Assembly (NCBI RefSeq): GCF_002257585.1
Contig: NZ_CP022743.1
Coordinates: 2,170,001-2,234,000, forward strand
Source: Mucilaginibacter xinganensis
GTDB lineage: Bacteria > Bacteroidota > Bacteroidia > Sphingobacteriales > Sphingobacteriaceae
Reading direction: 5' to 3'
Length of the DNA stretch: 64,000 nt
Shown one piece after another: positions 40,015 to 49,125 of this stretch (its first letter is position 1; every line of letters begins with the position of its first letter). The notes below the pieces were generated by a model. The model saw only the letters and a program-made list of their open reading frames with translations, had not been told where the DNA came from and searched no databases. The position numbers were made by a program, and so were the translations under genes.

Positions 40015-40118
40015 GATAGGGTTGGCCAGGTTAAAACGGTTCATAAGAAATTTGCCGGTGAAGCGTATAAACAAATTCCGCCTTTTTAATTTCAGTGTAA
40101 GTTTAATATATGCTTATT

Positions 40119-40133
40119 AATTCTATAGGAATT
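40119..40133. promoter_or_regulatory. CTATAG-type operator B (metNIQ)
   Basis: AATTCTATAGGAATT, with arms AATTC/GAATT. It ends 6 bases before the -7 box TATATTTG (40140-40147), as in site A. Shares the core AATTCTATAG with the other four sites. Confidence 0.65.
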
Positions 40134-40139
40134 ACAGGA

Positions 40140-40147
40140 TATATTTG
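40140..40147 (+). promoter_or_regulatory. -7 box of the metNIQ operon
   Basis: TATATTTG, a perfect TAnnTTTG box, 13 bases before the metN ATG at 40161. The following bases ATATTTGCAGCAAATAT also form an inverted repeat around the likely transcription start. Confidence 0.55.
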
Positions 40148-40160
40148 CAGCAAATATTAA

Positions 40161-41192
40161 ATGATAGAACTAAGAAATATTACTAAAACGTTTATCAAAA
40201 AGCGCAGCCAGGTAACAGCTTTATCAAACGTTTCGCTCATTGTGCCGCAGGGCAGGATCCTCGGTGTTATCGGCGCTTCGGGCGCGGGCAAGAGCACACT
40301 GATCCGCTGTGTTAATTTACTGGAAAAACCAACAAAAGGTGAGGTTATTGTTAACGGACAAAACCTAACCAGTCTTTCGCCTGCTGAACTGGCAAAGGCC
40401 AGGCGGCATATAGGCATGATCTTTCAGCATTTTAATCTGTTGTCATCAAGAACGGTTTTTCAGAATATAGCGTTCCCGCTTGAACTGGACGGCACTTCAA
40501 AGTCGGAAATCAAAAATCGCGTAGATGAATTATTAAAATTAGTTGGCCTTGAAGAAAAGTCGAATGAATATCCTGCGAACCTGTCGGGCGGGCAAAAGCA
40601 AAGAGTAGCCATTGCCAGAACGTTGGCCGGTAACCCGAAAGTGTTGCTCTGCGATGAGGCCACCAGCGCGCTTGATCCGGCTACAACAAGGTCGATCCTT
40701 GCTTTGCTGAAAGACATTAACCAGCGTTTTAATATCACCATATTGCTGATCACGCATGAAATGAACGTGGTTAAAGCCATCTGTAATGAGGTTGCGGTGA
40801 TCAGCGAGGGCAGGCTTATTGAACGCGGGTCTGTTAGTGAAGTATTTTCGTATCCTGAAACCGGTTTGGCAAAGCAGTTTATCGCATCGTCATTACATGC
40901 CGCATTACCGGTTGAGTACGAGCTAAGGTTAACGGCGGAACCTTCAGGCAAAAACCACCCGGTGGTGAAGCTTGAATTTACGGGGCGATCGGCAGAGGCA
41001 ACTATACTTTCAGAAGCCAGCAGGCTGTTTGAAGTTGATAACAATATCATCAGTGCGCAAATGGATTATACAGGCGGGGTAAAGTACGGCATCATGCTGA
41101 TTGAGGTAAGCGGTACGCCGGAGAATACAAAGAAATCATTGGAATTTTATAAAAGCAAACTGATAGAAGTGGAGGTATTGGGTTATGTCTGA
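40161..41192 (+). CDS. metN: Methionine ABC transporter ATP-binding protein
   Basis: A 343-residue ATPase of the D/L-methionine importer. Walker A is GASGAGKST (near residue 35), the ABC signature LSGGQKQR (near 137), Walker [13 protein letters not shown] (near 157) and the switch His in [10 protein letters not shown]. The C-terminal ~80 residues ([20 protein letters not shown] onward) are the NIL/ACT-like domain that binds methionine and inhibits transport. It overlaps metI by 8 bases, and the operon continues with metQ and the rrf2 gene. A CTATAG-type operator stands before its promoter. Confidence 0.93.
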   Translation: MIELRNITKTFIKKRSQVTALSNVSLIVPQGRILGVIGASGAGKSTLIRCVNLLEKPTKGEVIVNGQNLTSLSPAELAKARRHIGMIFQHFNLLSSRTVFQNIAFPLELDGTSKSEIKNRVDELLKLVGLEEKSNEYPANLSGGQKQRVAIARTLAGNPKVLLCDEATSALDPATTRSILALLKDINQRFNITILLITHEMNVVKAICNEVAVISEGRLIERGSVSEVFSYPETGLAKQFIASSLHAALPVEYELRLTAEPSGKNHPVVKLEFTGRSAEATILSEASRLFEVDNNIISAQMDYTGGVKYGIMLIEVSGTPENTKKSLEFYKSKLIEVEVLGYV

Positions 41193-41841
41193 ACCGATGG
41201 TGTGGATGATTTTACGGGGTTTGCTTGAAACTATAGTAATGACCTTTGTATCTGGTTTTTTTGGGTTTGTTATTGGCCTGCCTACCGGCGTAATGTTATT
41301 TATGACCCGCGAAGGGCAGGTTTCTGAAAACCGGATAGTGAATGGCGTAATTTCTGTGCTGGTAAATATATTCAGGTCAATTCCATTCATTATCCTTATT
41401 GTATGGATGATTCCGTTTACCAAGGCGCTTGTTGGGACGTCAATCGGAGTACAGGCGGCCCTGGTTCCGCTTAGTATTGGTGCGGCGCCGTTTATTGCGC
41501 GCATGGTAGAGAACAGCCTGGTAGAGATTCCCAATGGTTTGATAGAGGCGGCGCGGGCAATGGGCGCCAGGCCCCTGCAAATTGTGCTGAAAGTACTTTT
41601 GCCGGAAGCGCTGCCATCAATTATTGGGGCTGCATCAATTACGCTGATCACACTTGTTGGTTATTCTGCCATGGGTGGCGCAGTTGGCGCCGGCGGACTG
41701 GGCCAAATTGGTTACCAGTATGGCTACGTGGGTTATGATATAGTGGTAATGAATACGGTACTGGTTTTATTGGTGGCACTGGTATTTCTTATTCAAATTT
41801 CGGGTGAGTTCATCGCAAAAAAGGTGGATCACCGCAAATAA
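41185..41841 (+). CDS. metI: Methionine ABC transporter permease
   Basis: A 218-residue inner-membrane permease with five predicted helices. The coupling-loop signature is clear: [25 protein letters not shown] near residue 130, with the conserved EAxxxxGA-x9-LP. The N-terminal helix ([20 protein letters not shown]) matches MetI proteins. It lies between metN (overlapping by 8 bases) and metQ (15 bases on), so the three make one importer. Confidence 0.93.
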   Translation: MSEPMVWMILRGLLETIVMTFVSGFFGFVIGLPTGVMLFMTREGQVSENRIVNGVISVLVNIFRSIPFIILIVWMIPFTKALVGTSIGVQAALVPLSIGAAPFIARMVENSLVEIPNGLIEAARAMGARPLQIVLKVLLPEALPSIIGAASITLITLVGYSAMGGAVGAGGLGQIGYQYGYVGYDIVVMNTVLVLLVALVFLIQISGEFIAKKVDHRK

Positions 41842-41856
41842 ATTCAAATTAAAAAC

Positions 41857-42666
41857 ATGAACATAAAAACGTTAAGCAGTATTGCGCTATTTTCAATAAT
41901 ACTGGCTGCCTGCGGCAGAAAACCGCAAACAAATAATACCAACCACATTAAGGTGGGTGTAGAATCGGGTCCGGAATTTAAAGTTGCGGAAGCAGCCCAA
42001 AAAGTTGCCAAAGAAAGATTTGGCCTTGATGTGGAGCTGGTACAGTTTAATGATTACGTAATGCCGAATGCAGCCTTAAGCCAGGGTGATATTGATCTGA
42101 ACGTTTTTCAAAACAAACCTTACCTGGATGTGCAAACCAAACAGCGCGGCTACAAATTTGCTATTTTAGGCAATACTTTTGTTTACCCCCTGGCCGGATA
42201 TTCACGAAAGATAAAAACCATCGATCAGTTAAAGGACGGCAGTACCATTATTATTCCAAACGATCCTACCAACAGCGGCCGTTCTTTACTGCTTTTACAA
42301 AAGGCAGGTCTGTTGAAATTGAAAGATGGCGTAGGCTTATTACCTACAGTGAATGATATTGTAAACAACCCTAAAAACCTGAAGATCCTGGAACTTGAAG
42401 CTCCGCAGCTGCCACGGTCGCTTGATGATCAGAACGTTACCATCGCTATTATTAATAATACATTTGCCGGCCCGGCGGGGTTGGTTGCGAAACGAGACGG
42501 CATATTTGTTGAGGATGAGAAATCGCCGTATGTAAATATAATTGTATCAAGGGACGACAACAAAAGCCAGGATAATGTGGCCCGGTTTGTAAAAGCTTAC
42601 CAGTCGCCCGAAGTAGCGCAGGCTGCGGAAGTGGCTTTTAAAGGCGGTGCTATTAAGGGCTGGTAA
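41857..42666 (+). CDS. metQ: Methionine-binding lipoprotein
   Basis: A 269-residue substrate-binding lipoprotein of the NlpA/MetQ family. The lipobox is LAACGRKPQ at residues ~16-19, so it is lipid-anchored on the periplasmic side. Family motifs: HIKVGVESGPEFKVAEAAQ, LVQFNDYVMPNAALSQGDID, NVFQNKPYLD, and PNDPTNSGRSLLLLQKAGL. Its substrate is methionine or a derivative; the phylum-specific specificity is untested. Confidence 0.93.
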   Translation: MNIKTLSSIALFSIILAACGRKPQTNNTNHIKVGVESGPEFKVAEAAQKVAKERFGLDVELVQFNDYVMPNAALSQGDIDLNVFQNKPYLDVQTKQRGYKFAILGNTFVYPLAGYSRKIKTIDQLKDGSTIIIPNDPTNSGRSLLLLQKAGLLKLKDGVGLLPTVNDIVNNPKNLKILELEAPQLPRSLDDQNVTIAIINNTFAGPAGLVAKRDGIFVEDEKSPYVNIIVSRDDNKSQDNVARFVKAYQSPEVAQAAEVAFKGGAIKGW

Positions 42667-42730
42667 ATACTGTTAATTCATATTAACGAGTGTGGATTTA
42701 GATATTTTATAACAGGTAAAATGATGTAAT

Positions 42731-43171
42731 ATGCTGTCAAAAAAAGCAAAATACGCTATAAAAGCTCTTATTTTTCTCGCGAAAAATATAGATAAACCGC
42801 CATTGCCTGTTTCAAAAATATCCGAGTTTGAAAAAATCCCCAGGAAGTATTTGGAAGTAGTTTTCCTGGAATTAAGGAATGCCGGTTATATCTTCAGTAA
42901 AAAGGGTGTAACCGGCGGCTATGTGTTAAGCAAACCGCCCGAAGAAATATTTTTGGTGGGGATAGTGAGGTTAATGGACGGGCCTATAGCCAGGGTATCG
43001 TGTGCCAGTGCGTTCCACTATCGCAGCTGCGAAGAGTGCCTTGATGAAGCTACCTGCAGTATCAAACAGGTTTACCTAAAGATCAGGGAGCAGGAACTCG
43101 AAGTTTTATCAGGAACAAGCATAGCCGGCATGATTGAAAATGAGTACGCAGCCCATGCGTTAAGTATTTAA
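42731..43171 (+). CDS. Rrf2-family transcriptional regulator
   Basis: A 146-residue winged-helix regulator of the Rrf2 family (LSKKAKYAIKALIFLAKN, then KISEFEKIPRKYLEVVFLELRNAGYIFSKKG with the VTGGYVLSKP wing). A cysteine cluster, SCASAFHYRSCEECLDEATCSIKQ near residues 92-116, is richer than the three ligands of IscR; it could hold an Fe-S cluster or sense thiols. It lies 65 bases after metQ and is probably co-transcribed. Rrf2 proteins bind short AT-rich palindromes, so this is the best candidate to bind the five CTATAG-type sites in the window, giving feedback control of its own operon (inference). Confidence 0.85.
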   Translation: MLSKKAKYAIKALIFLAKNIDKPPLPVSKISEFEKIPRKYLEVVFLELRNAGYIFSKKGVTGGYVLSKPPEEIFLVGIVRLMDGPIARVSCASAFHYRSCEECLDEATCSIKQVYLKIREQELEVLSGTSIAGMIENEYAAHALSI

Positions 43172-43632
43172 TTTTTTAGTGCCGGGTCCCAGTGTTCTGC
43201 AATTTTTCCGCCTTCAATGCGGAACATATCAAACCAGGTTGTAACGTATTTTTTTGTGGGATCTTTTGGGTCAGGGTTCTCCTGTTTAAAAACCAGCGTA
43301 ACCAGGTCACCATCAGCTGTTATGGCAATAACCGGCGACTTCATGGTGTCCACAACAGGTTTTGAAACCGCGAATTTCGAAAAGAAGTCAACAAAGGCTT
43401 GTCTTCCTGTAGGCACGTTCGGATTGTGCTGAATGTATCCTTCGGCCATGTATTTAGGGGCAAGTTCCATGTGGCCACCTTCAAAAACCTCCCGCCAAAA
43501 ATCGTATATCAGCTTTTTGTTCTTCGCCAACCCCTGATCCTTGTCTTTTAGCAATGCCGCCTGGTTTTGCGAGAAGGCGCCAAGCGTAGCCCAAACTATA
43601 ATTGAACAAGTTAACAGTAATTTATTTTTCAT
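43168..43632 (-). CDS. Secreted SnoaL-like (NTF2-fold) protein
   Basis: A 154-residue protein with a signal peptide (LLLTCSIIVWATLGAFSQ) and a SnoaL-like domain (IYDFWREVFEGGHMELAPKYM, YIQHNPNVPTGRQAFVDFF, and the end MFRIEGGKIAEHWDPALKN). The family includes small cyclases and binding proteins; the role here is unknown. It converges with the rrf2 gene, overlapping by 4 bases, and lies downstream of the susD terminator, so it has its own promoter. Confidence 0.82.
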   Translation of the reverse strand: MKNKLLLTCSIIVWATLGAFSQNQAALLKDKDQGLAKNKKLIYDFWREVFEGGHMELAPKYMAEGYIQHNPNVPTGRQAFVDFFSKFAVSKPVVDTMKSPVIAITADGDLVTLVFKQENPDPKDPTKKYVTTWFDMFRIEGGKIAEHWDPALKN

Positions 43633-43654
43633 CGTACAATATAGGTATTCGCTA

Positions 43655-43693
43655 ATAAAAAAGAAAGAGCTCCCGACAGGCGGGAACTCTTTT
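43655..43693 (-). terminator. Terminator of the susCD operon
   Basis: On the - strand the stem AAAGAG-x-TCCCG / CGGGA-x-CTCTTT (43664-43692, one internal mismatch) with a 5-base loop is followed by CTTTTTT. It stands about 50 bases after the susD stop. Confidence 0.75.
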
Positions 43694-43740
43694 CAACCAA
43701 TTATAAACCTAAACTATGAAGAGAAAAATTTGTGAGCACT

Positions 43741-45180
43741 TTAATTTACATCAAACCAAAGCCTGGTGGTAAGCACGTCGGGGCCCTGGTCGGCCACAGC
43801 AGCTTTGTAGCTGGTGCCGTTTAGTGACTGCTCCGTACCCGGGTAAATAAACCGGGTGGGTATTTTGCCGTTAAGTGTGCCGGCCACGGCAGGTTGCAGT
43901 TGCGGATAGTCGAGCCTGCGCCATTCGGCAAAAGCCTCAAGTCCTTGTCCAAACAGGGCGATCCATTTTTGTTCGCCAATGGATTTCTTAAAATTCGCTG
44001 CATCGTATTGCACCGCAGGCAGGGCTGTATAGCTGTCAGCAGTGCTGCCCTGGATGCCGTATTGGTTAAGTGACGCGGTAATTGCCTGTTTATATAAGCC
44101 GGCCGCATCTTCTGTAGTTAAACCGCGTGCGGCAGCTTCGGCCCTGTCAAACAGCACTTCGGCATAGCTTATAATCACTGCGGGTGCATGCGGTGCTAAA
44201 AAGTATGTTCCCGGCTTTGACGTTTTGGTAAAGCCCAGGCCGCTTGCATCGCCTACCAGCAAACCATTCGGGATGCCAACATAAGTTTGCGGCGTAGCAT
44301 CTTTGGTTTTGCTTGCATATACAGGCAAGCGCGGATCGTTAAGGGCAAACAATTTATCTACTATGGTTTTACTGATGCGGTAATCATCGCGGGTATCAAA
44401 CAAATTGCTTACCGGGTTTTGGTTTGGCGAATCCAGGTAAACCAGCTGGGCAATTTCAGCATTGGCGCTGATGTATGATCCGCCTTCGCTTTGAATATCT
44501 GCCAAAACCTGTTTAGCTTTAGTTGCATCACGGTCGGCAATGCGCAGGGCAATCCTCAGTCGTAATGAATTGGCAAACTTTTTCCAGAGCGCGATATTGT
44601 TGCCATAAATAATATCACCTGCAATAGCCTTGCCCGCCGGATCAAGCGCTGCCTGTGCTGTTTTTAAATCATCAAGCAGGGCGTAATAAACATCCTTTTG
44701 GGTGTCATAAGCCGGGGTAAGGTATTGGTCAATAGTGGTAGCTTGCTTGTAAGGGATATCGCCATAGGCATCTGTCAGCAGGGTGAATACCCACGAGCGC
44801 AGCACCAGGGCAACGCCTTTATAATTGCTGTTTGCCTGTGCGTCGCCAAGCTTAATAATCTGGTTAAGGTTCACTATGCTTTTTGAATAGCCAACTGTCC
44901 ATAATTCCTGGAAAGCGCTGTTGGAATAGATATACCTGTCGGGGTCTGTATATTGAATTTTTGCCCAGTATTGCACAAACAACAGGCTCGACTCCATGGT
45001 ATTGGCAACACCCCAGTAGGTATCGGCAGTTGTTTTTGTGGCAGCGGTAAGCAAATAATCCGGCTGCGCATTTTGCGCGGCATTTGGGTTCTGGTTAATT
45101 TTCACCAGGTCTTTTTTGCACGATACTGCGGAAAGCACGAGGGTTCCCGAGAGTAAGAGTGTTATATATTTATTTTTCAT
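43741..45180 (-). CDS. SusD/RagB-like surface lipoprotein
   Basis: A 479-residue lipoprotein (lipobox SAVSCKKDL near residue 18) of the SusD-like group 2. Family features: INQNPNAAQNAQPDYLLTAA, SSLLFVQYWAKIQYTDPDRY, then TPR-like helices (ALVLRSWVFTLLTDAYGDIPY) and the ending FIYPGTEQSLN. It lies on the cell surface and caps the SusC channel. It starts 5 bases after susC. Since the pair is controlled by the CTATAG-type site and a Cys-rich leader, its ligand may be a sulfur-containing molecule and not a glycan; that is an inference. Confidence 0.9.
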   Translation of the reverse strand: MKNKYITLLLSGTLVLSAVSCKKDLVKINQNPNAAQNAQPDYLLTAATKTTADTYWGVANTMESSLLFVQYWAKIQYTDPDRYIYSNSAFQELWTVGYSKSIVNLNQIIKLGDAQANSNYKGVALVLRSWVFTLLTDAYGDIPYKQATTIDQYLTPAYDTQKDVYYALLDDLKTAQAALDPAGKAIAGDIIYGNNIALWKKFANSLRLRIALRIADRDATKAKQVLADIQSEGGSYISANAEIAQLVYLDSPNQNPVSNLFDTRDDYRISKTIVDKLFALNDPRLPVYASKTKDATPQTYVGIPNGLLVGDASGLGFTKTSKPGTYFLAPHAPAVIISYAEVLFDRAEAAARGLTTEDAAGLYKQAITASLNQYGIQGSTADSYTALPAVQYDAANFKKSIGEQKWIALFGQGLEAFAEWRRLDYPQLQPAVAGTLNGKIPTRFIYPGTEQSLNGTSYKAAVADQGPDVLTTRLWFDVN

Positions 45181-45185
45181 GATTT

Positions 45186-48100
45186 CTAGAATTTAAGATT
45201 AACGTTAAAGCCAATGTTGCGCACGGTTGGTAAAGTCAGGTCTTCCAGGCCCTGCCCGTTGCCGTTGTTAAAGGCCGTTTCAGGGTCAATATTAGGTGCG
45301 TTTTTATGGATGATCCACAGGTTGCGGCCAACCACTGATATGGTTGCAGACTGTAACCCGGCACCTTTTACCCATTTAGATGGTAGTGTGTATCCGAGCT
45401 TAACTTCGCGCAGCTTAATGTACGAGGCATCGTAAACAAAAGCCTCGTCAACGTTTGTAAAGCCTTTATAATAGCTTTGAGCAGGCAATATTGTGGTGTT
45501 TTTTGAACCATCGGCCTTAACGCCATTAAAAATAACACCATCATTGTAAACCGTTACCCCGCCCGGTGCACTACCGGTAACCTGTACCGCAGCAGCTGAT
45601 GTATTATTGCCGGGGTAGTAATAACTTAAACCGCCGTTGGCCGCGCCGCGCCCCGGTAAGGTTGAAGCAAGTACGCCGGTATAGGTGCCGGTACGGTTGG
45701 TGTTTGAATAAATTGAGCCGCCAATCCGGGCATCTATCAGGAAGCTGAGGTTAACGCCTTTGTAGGTAAAGCTGTTGTTTATGCTGCCCTGCCATTTGGG
45801 TGTAAACTTGCCCAGGTATTGTTTGGTGGGGTTAATAACCGGGGTGCCATTGGCGGCAACAATAATTTGCCCGTTAGCATTGCGTTGGTAGGCATTACCA
45901 AATAGAGTACCGTAAGGCTGCCCAACTGCGGCCAAAACCTGTACGGTACGGTCGCTGCCAAGTATGTAGCTTTTAAGCCTTCCTTCGGCATCCAGCGAAA
46001 CCACTTTACTTCGGTTAAGTGAATAATTGGTGGTAATATCCCAGGTAAAGCCATTTGCTTTTATTGGCGTACCACCCAACTGTATTTCGAGGCCTTTATT
46101 GTTAATGCGGCCCCCGTTGATGAGCTTTTGGCTATAGCCTGTAGCAGGGCTTACATCCACACTCAGGATCTGGTTAATACTGTTGGTGTTGTAAGCGCTT
46201 ACATCCAGGTGCAGCCTGTCCTGGAAAAAACCAAGTTCAAAACCTGCCTCGGCAGATGTGGTTGTTTCTGGTTTTAAATTAGGGTTTAAGTCGATACTTG
46301 CGGCGCTTTGCTGTGGGTTGGCACCGAAAGGTGCGGTGAAATTGTAGATATTATTAAGCTGGTAAGGCAGCGCTGCTTTACCCACTTTAGACCAGCCGCC
46401 CCGCAGCTTGGCGTAAGTTAATATATCGCTCTTAATTCCAAGTGCCTCTGAAAGCACCAGGCTGCCGTTTACCGATGGATAAAAGTAGGAAAGGTTAGCC
46501 GCCGGCAGGGTAGAAGACCAATCATTGCGGCCGGTTAAGTTGATGAATGCGTAATTCCTGAACCCGATTTGTGCTGAAGTAAAATAGCTGTAGGTTTTAT
46601 ATTTACCATAGCTGTTGGATGACACCAGCGGATCCCGCGAGTTGCTTAAAGTGTACAAACCTGCCACCGCCAGCTTTGGCGCTACCTGGTCGTTTTCTTC
46701 ATTTAAAATAGTACTGATATTGCCGCCCCCTAAAACATCTAATGAGAAATCATTATTCAGCTTTTTGGTGTATTGCAACCTGCCTTCGGTATTGGTTTCG
46801 TTTACCGTGTAGGCATCCTCTTCGTACGATCCGAATGGCGTACCGTTGGTACCATAAGCTACTTTTATCTTGCGCTTGTCGTTATAATAATCGGTACCCG
46901 TGCGGAAGTTGGCGGTAAGGCCGTCAATAATTTTATAATTTAGTTCCACGCTGCCTATTATGCGGTTTTTGTGCTGCCCCACCGTATTTTCATACGCCAG
47001 CCAGTAAGGGTTGCTGTAATAGCTGTTATTCCAGTTAAAAGTGTTGCCATTGGCATCCTTGTAGTTTTTTAGCTGGCTTATATCAACCTGTCGGCCAAAC
47101 CACGTAAACTGCAGCATAGTGCTGGTTGCCCGTTTGCCACCTGCACCCGGCAGGTTATCCGCATCGTCTTTAATATAGTTGGCTATGGTAGTTACGGTCA
47201 GCTTGGGGCTAAGCCTGAAGGTAGAATTTAATGAAAATGAGTTCCGGCCCTGCGACGTATTCGGAATAATTCCGGTTTGGTGCAGGTTGTTGTAGGACAG
47301 GCGGTAGTCGGCCTTTTCGGTACTGCCTGACAATGCCACGCTGTTATTTAAAGTAACACCGGTTTTAAAGAAATCGCGTACATTATTGGGATGCGCCACA
47401 AATGGCACGGGTTGCCCGTTCGAGTTAAATTGCGGGATGAGCGATCCGTCAAGTGCGGGTCCCCAGCTTTCATCAACCCCGTCATTAACGCCACCGCCCT
47501 TGCCGTCAACATAGCTAAACTTGCCATTTGAACCCTGTCCGTACTGGTTTTGGTATTTGGGCAATAGCTGTACGGTTGAAAAGCTGGTGTTTGAATTGAT
47601 ATTGACACCCAGGCCTTTGGCGCCTTTGCCTGTTTTTGTTTTAATAAGGATAACCCCTGCCGCTGCCCGGTAGCCATACAGTGCGGCGGCATTAGGGCCT
47701 TTAAGGACGCTTAGGGATTCGATATCTTCGGGGTTCAGATCGGCTATGGCGTTGGCAAAATCCCTTGAGCCGTTTGTGCCTAAAAACTGGGAGTTATCCA
47801 CAATAGTACCATCAACAACAAACAGCGGCTGGTTATTGCCGGCTATAGAGGTTTCGCCCCGGATGATGATGCGCGACGAGCCCATGTCTCCCTGGCTGTT
47901 GGTAACCTGTACACCGGCAATTTTGCCCGCCAGCGCATTTACAAGGTTGGTTTCCTTTGCCTCAGAGATGTCTTTTGATTTTAGCCCCTGCACCGAGTAA
48001 CCCAGTGATTTTTTGTCTTTGGAGATGTTAAGGGCCGTTATCACTACCTCGTTCAGCGAATTGGCTGCTTCGGCCAGTACTATCTGTAAGTTGGGCTCAT

Positions 48101-48365
48101 CCTGCTTAACGGTAATTTCGCGGGTAACGTAACCTATGTAAGTTAGTTTTAGTACATCGTTAACATTGGCACCGATAGTGAACTTGCCATCGGCACCGGT
48201 AAGTGCTCCTGTTGTGGTGCCTTTGACGGAGACACTAACGCCCGGCAGGGGCAGTCCATCGGCTTTGGCGGTTACCAACCCGCTTATTTTAACGGATTGC
48301 GCAGCAACCGTTTGGACGATAATAAAAGGCAATAGTATTGCCAGTAGCTTGTAAATTTTAAGCAT
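45186..48365 (-). CDS. SusC/RagA-family TonB-dependent outer-membrane transporter
   Basis: A 1059-residue TonB-dependent transporter. Signal peptide LLAILLPFIIVQTVAAQ; CarboxypepD_reg-like domain ~25-105 (VKISGLVTAKADGLPLPGVS); plug ~110-230 with the SusC-specific VQVTNSQGDMGSSRIIIRG and NPEDIESLSVLKGPNAAALY; then a 22-strand barrel ending VRNIGFNVNLKF. With the SusD-like lipoprotein it imports a ligand across the outer membrane. A tiny Cys-rich ORF lies ahead in the same transcript, and the promoter has a CTATAG-type operator. Confidence 0.93.
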   Translation of the reverse strand: MLKIYKLLAILLPFIIVQTVAAQSVKISGLVTAKADGLPLPGVSVSVKGTTTGALTGADGKFTIGANVNDVLKLTYIGYVTREITVKQDEPNLQIVLAEAANSLNEVVITALNISKDKKSLGYSVQGLKSKDISEAKETNLVNALAGKIAGVQVTNSQGDMGSSRIIIRGETSIAGNNQPLFVVDGTIVDNSQFLGTNGSRDFANAIADLNPEDIESLSVLKGPNAAALYGYRAAAGVILIKTKTGKGAKGLGVNINSNTSFSTVQLLPKYQNQYGQGSNGKFSYVDGKGGGVNDGVDESWGPALDGSLIPQFNSNGQPVPFVAHPNNVRDFFKTGVTLNNSVALSGSTEKADYRLSYNNLHQTGIIPNTSQGRNSFSLNSTFRLSPKLTVTTIANYIKDDADNLPGAGGKRATSTMLQFTWFGRQVDISQLKNYKDANGNTFNWNNSYYSNPYWLAYENTVGQHKNRIIGSVELNYKIIDGLTANFRTGTDYYNDKRKIKVAYGTNGTPFGSYEEDAYTVNETNTEGRLQYTKKLNNDFSLDVLGGGNISTILNEENDQVAPKLAVAGLYTLSNSRDPLVSSNSYGKYKTYSYFTSAQIGFRNYAFINLTGRNDWSSTLPAANLSYFYPSVNGSLVLSEALGIKSDILTYAKLRGGWSKVGKAALPYQLNNIYNFTAPFGANPQQSAASIDLNPNLKPETTTSAEAGFELGFFQDRLHLDVSAYNTNSINQILSVDVSPATGYSQKLINGGRINNKGLEIQLGGTPIKANGFTWDITTNYSLNRSKVVSLDAEGRLKSYILGSDRTVQVLAAVGQPYGTLFGNAYQRNANGQIIVAANGTPVINPTKQYLGKFTPKWQGSINNSFTYKGVNLSFLIDARIGGSIYSNTNRTGTYTGVLASTLPGRGAANGGLSYYYPGNNTSAAAVQVTGSAPGGVTVYNDGVIFNGVKADGSKNTTILPAQSYYKGFTNVDEAFVYDASYIKLREVKLGYTLPSKWVKGAGLQSATISVVGRNLWIIHKNAPNIDPETAFNNGNGQGLEDLTLPTVRNIGFNVNLKF

Positions 48366-48543
48366 AATTAAAATGTGAAATAATTGTTTAATGCCTTTAC
48401 GTGTATTAAAGCAGGGGATACCGGGTTTGAATGCGAAGCACCCATCGGTAACTTAATAGCCGTAAAGAATTGATTGTTGAAAAGGTAACCGGAACGTTGT
48501 TAGCTGCAGACTACAGCGCGGCGAATAACCTTAAAAAGAGGGA

Positions 48544-48720
48544 TTAACAGCAACAATGCATGTTGCACATTGACATGGGCGTGTAGCTGGCACCGTTGCC
48601 AATGTTTAAAGCAGCAACCGGAGTAAAGGATGCTTCACCGGACTGTTTACCAAACTGTGTGCTAAAAGCAAGGCTGGTAACCGGTAATGAATAAGCGAAA
48701 AGTAAATGTTTAGTATTCAT
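48544..48720 (-). CDS. 58-residue peptide ending in MSMCNMHCCC, possible leader peptide
   Basis: A short ORF not long enough for routine calling. It begins MNTKHLLFAYSLPVTSLAF and ends MSMCNMHCCC before TAA. Six of the last ten codons are Cys or Met (four Cys, three Met in total among the last ten). It is the first ORF after the susC promoter and ends 178 bases before susC. Cys-rich short ORFs of this kind work as cysteine-sensing attenuators in mycobacteria, so a translation-coupled switch is possible. The N-terminal hydrophobic part could also be a secretion signal, which would make it a small secreted or modified peptide. Function unproven. Confidence 0.62.
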   Translation of the reverse strand: MNTKHLLFAYSLPVTSLAFSTQFGKQSGEASFTPVAALNIGNGASYTPMSMCNMHCCC

Positions 48721-48827
48721 ATTAATAAATTATTATGCTGCGTTTTACCGCAGGGAGAAAGTATTAAAAAGTTGATAAATCAGCCTCAATGAGGCGACGC
48801 ATGATACTTGTTAAGTATTTCCGGCTG

Positions 48828-48835
48828 CAAATATA
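48828..48835 (-). promoter_or_regulatory. -7 box of the leader-susCD operon
   Basis: On the - strand TATATTTG, a perfect TAnnTTTG box, about 108 bases before the ATG of the small Cys-rich ORF. Confidence 0.55.
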
Positions 48836-48848
48836 TAAATAAATATAT

Positions 48849-48863
48849 AATGTCTATAGAATT
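48849..48863. promoter_or_regulatory. CTATAG-type operator C (leader-susCD)
   Basis: On the - strand AATTCTATAGACATT, identical over all 15 bases to site D at 55197. It lies 13 bases upstream of the -7 box of the susCD transcript. Confidence 0.65.
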
Positions 48864-49125
48864 AGTAGAATTAATTTAATTTATTTAAGTTATGAAATAA
48901 TTTGATCCGGAAGGAGGCTTAGGGAGCCGTCGGGAGCGCATCCTATGCTATTATTTAAGTTTACCTTCGTAATTTCGCCTCACCTAAACAGCGTAGAAAT
49001 AGCTGCGTTTTTTAAATAAAGAAACTTTGATTTAATTTCTGCAACAGATTGCTATTTTTAAAAATCAATGGGCAAACGGTAAAAGCAATATCGCTTAAAT
49101 TTTTTGCTGATAAAATCACTTGTTA

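Larger units (their letters stand above)
48366..49125. other. Intergenic region between susC and the GH36 gene
   Basis: It holds, on the - strand, the operator, the promoter, the small Cys-rich ORF and a 178-base leader before susC. From about 48900 to 49125 I see only AT-rich sequence that must contain the promoter of the GH36 gene. Confidence 0.5.

Noticed and set aside
48366..48543. Classical terminator/anti-terminator in the leader before susC
   Set aside because: I looked for a stem followed by T residues after the Cys-rich ORF and found only weak pairings; an attenuator structure cannot be claimed from reading alone.
49120..49125. TTG start two codons before the GH36 ATG
   Set aside because: The ATG at 49126 starts a regular signal peptide.
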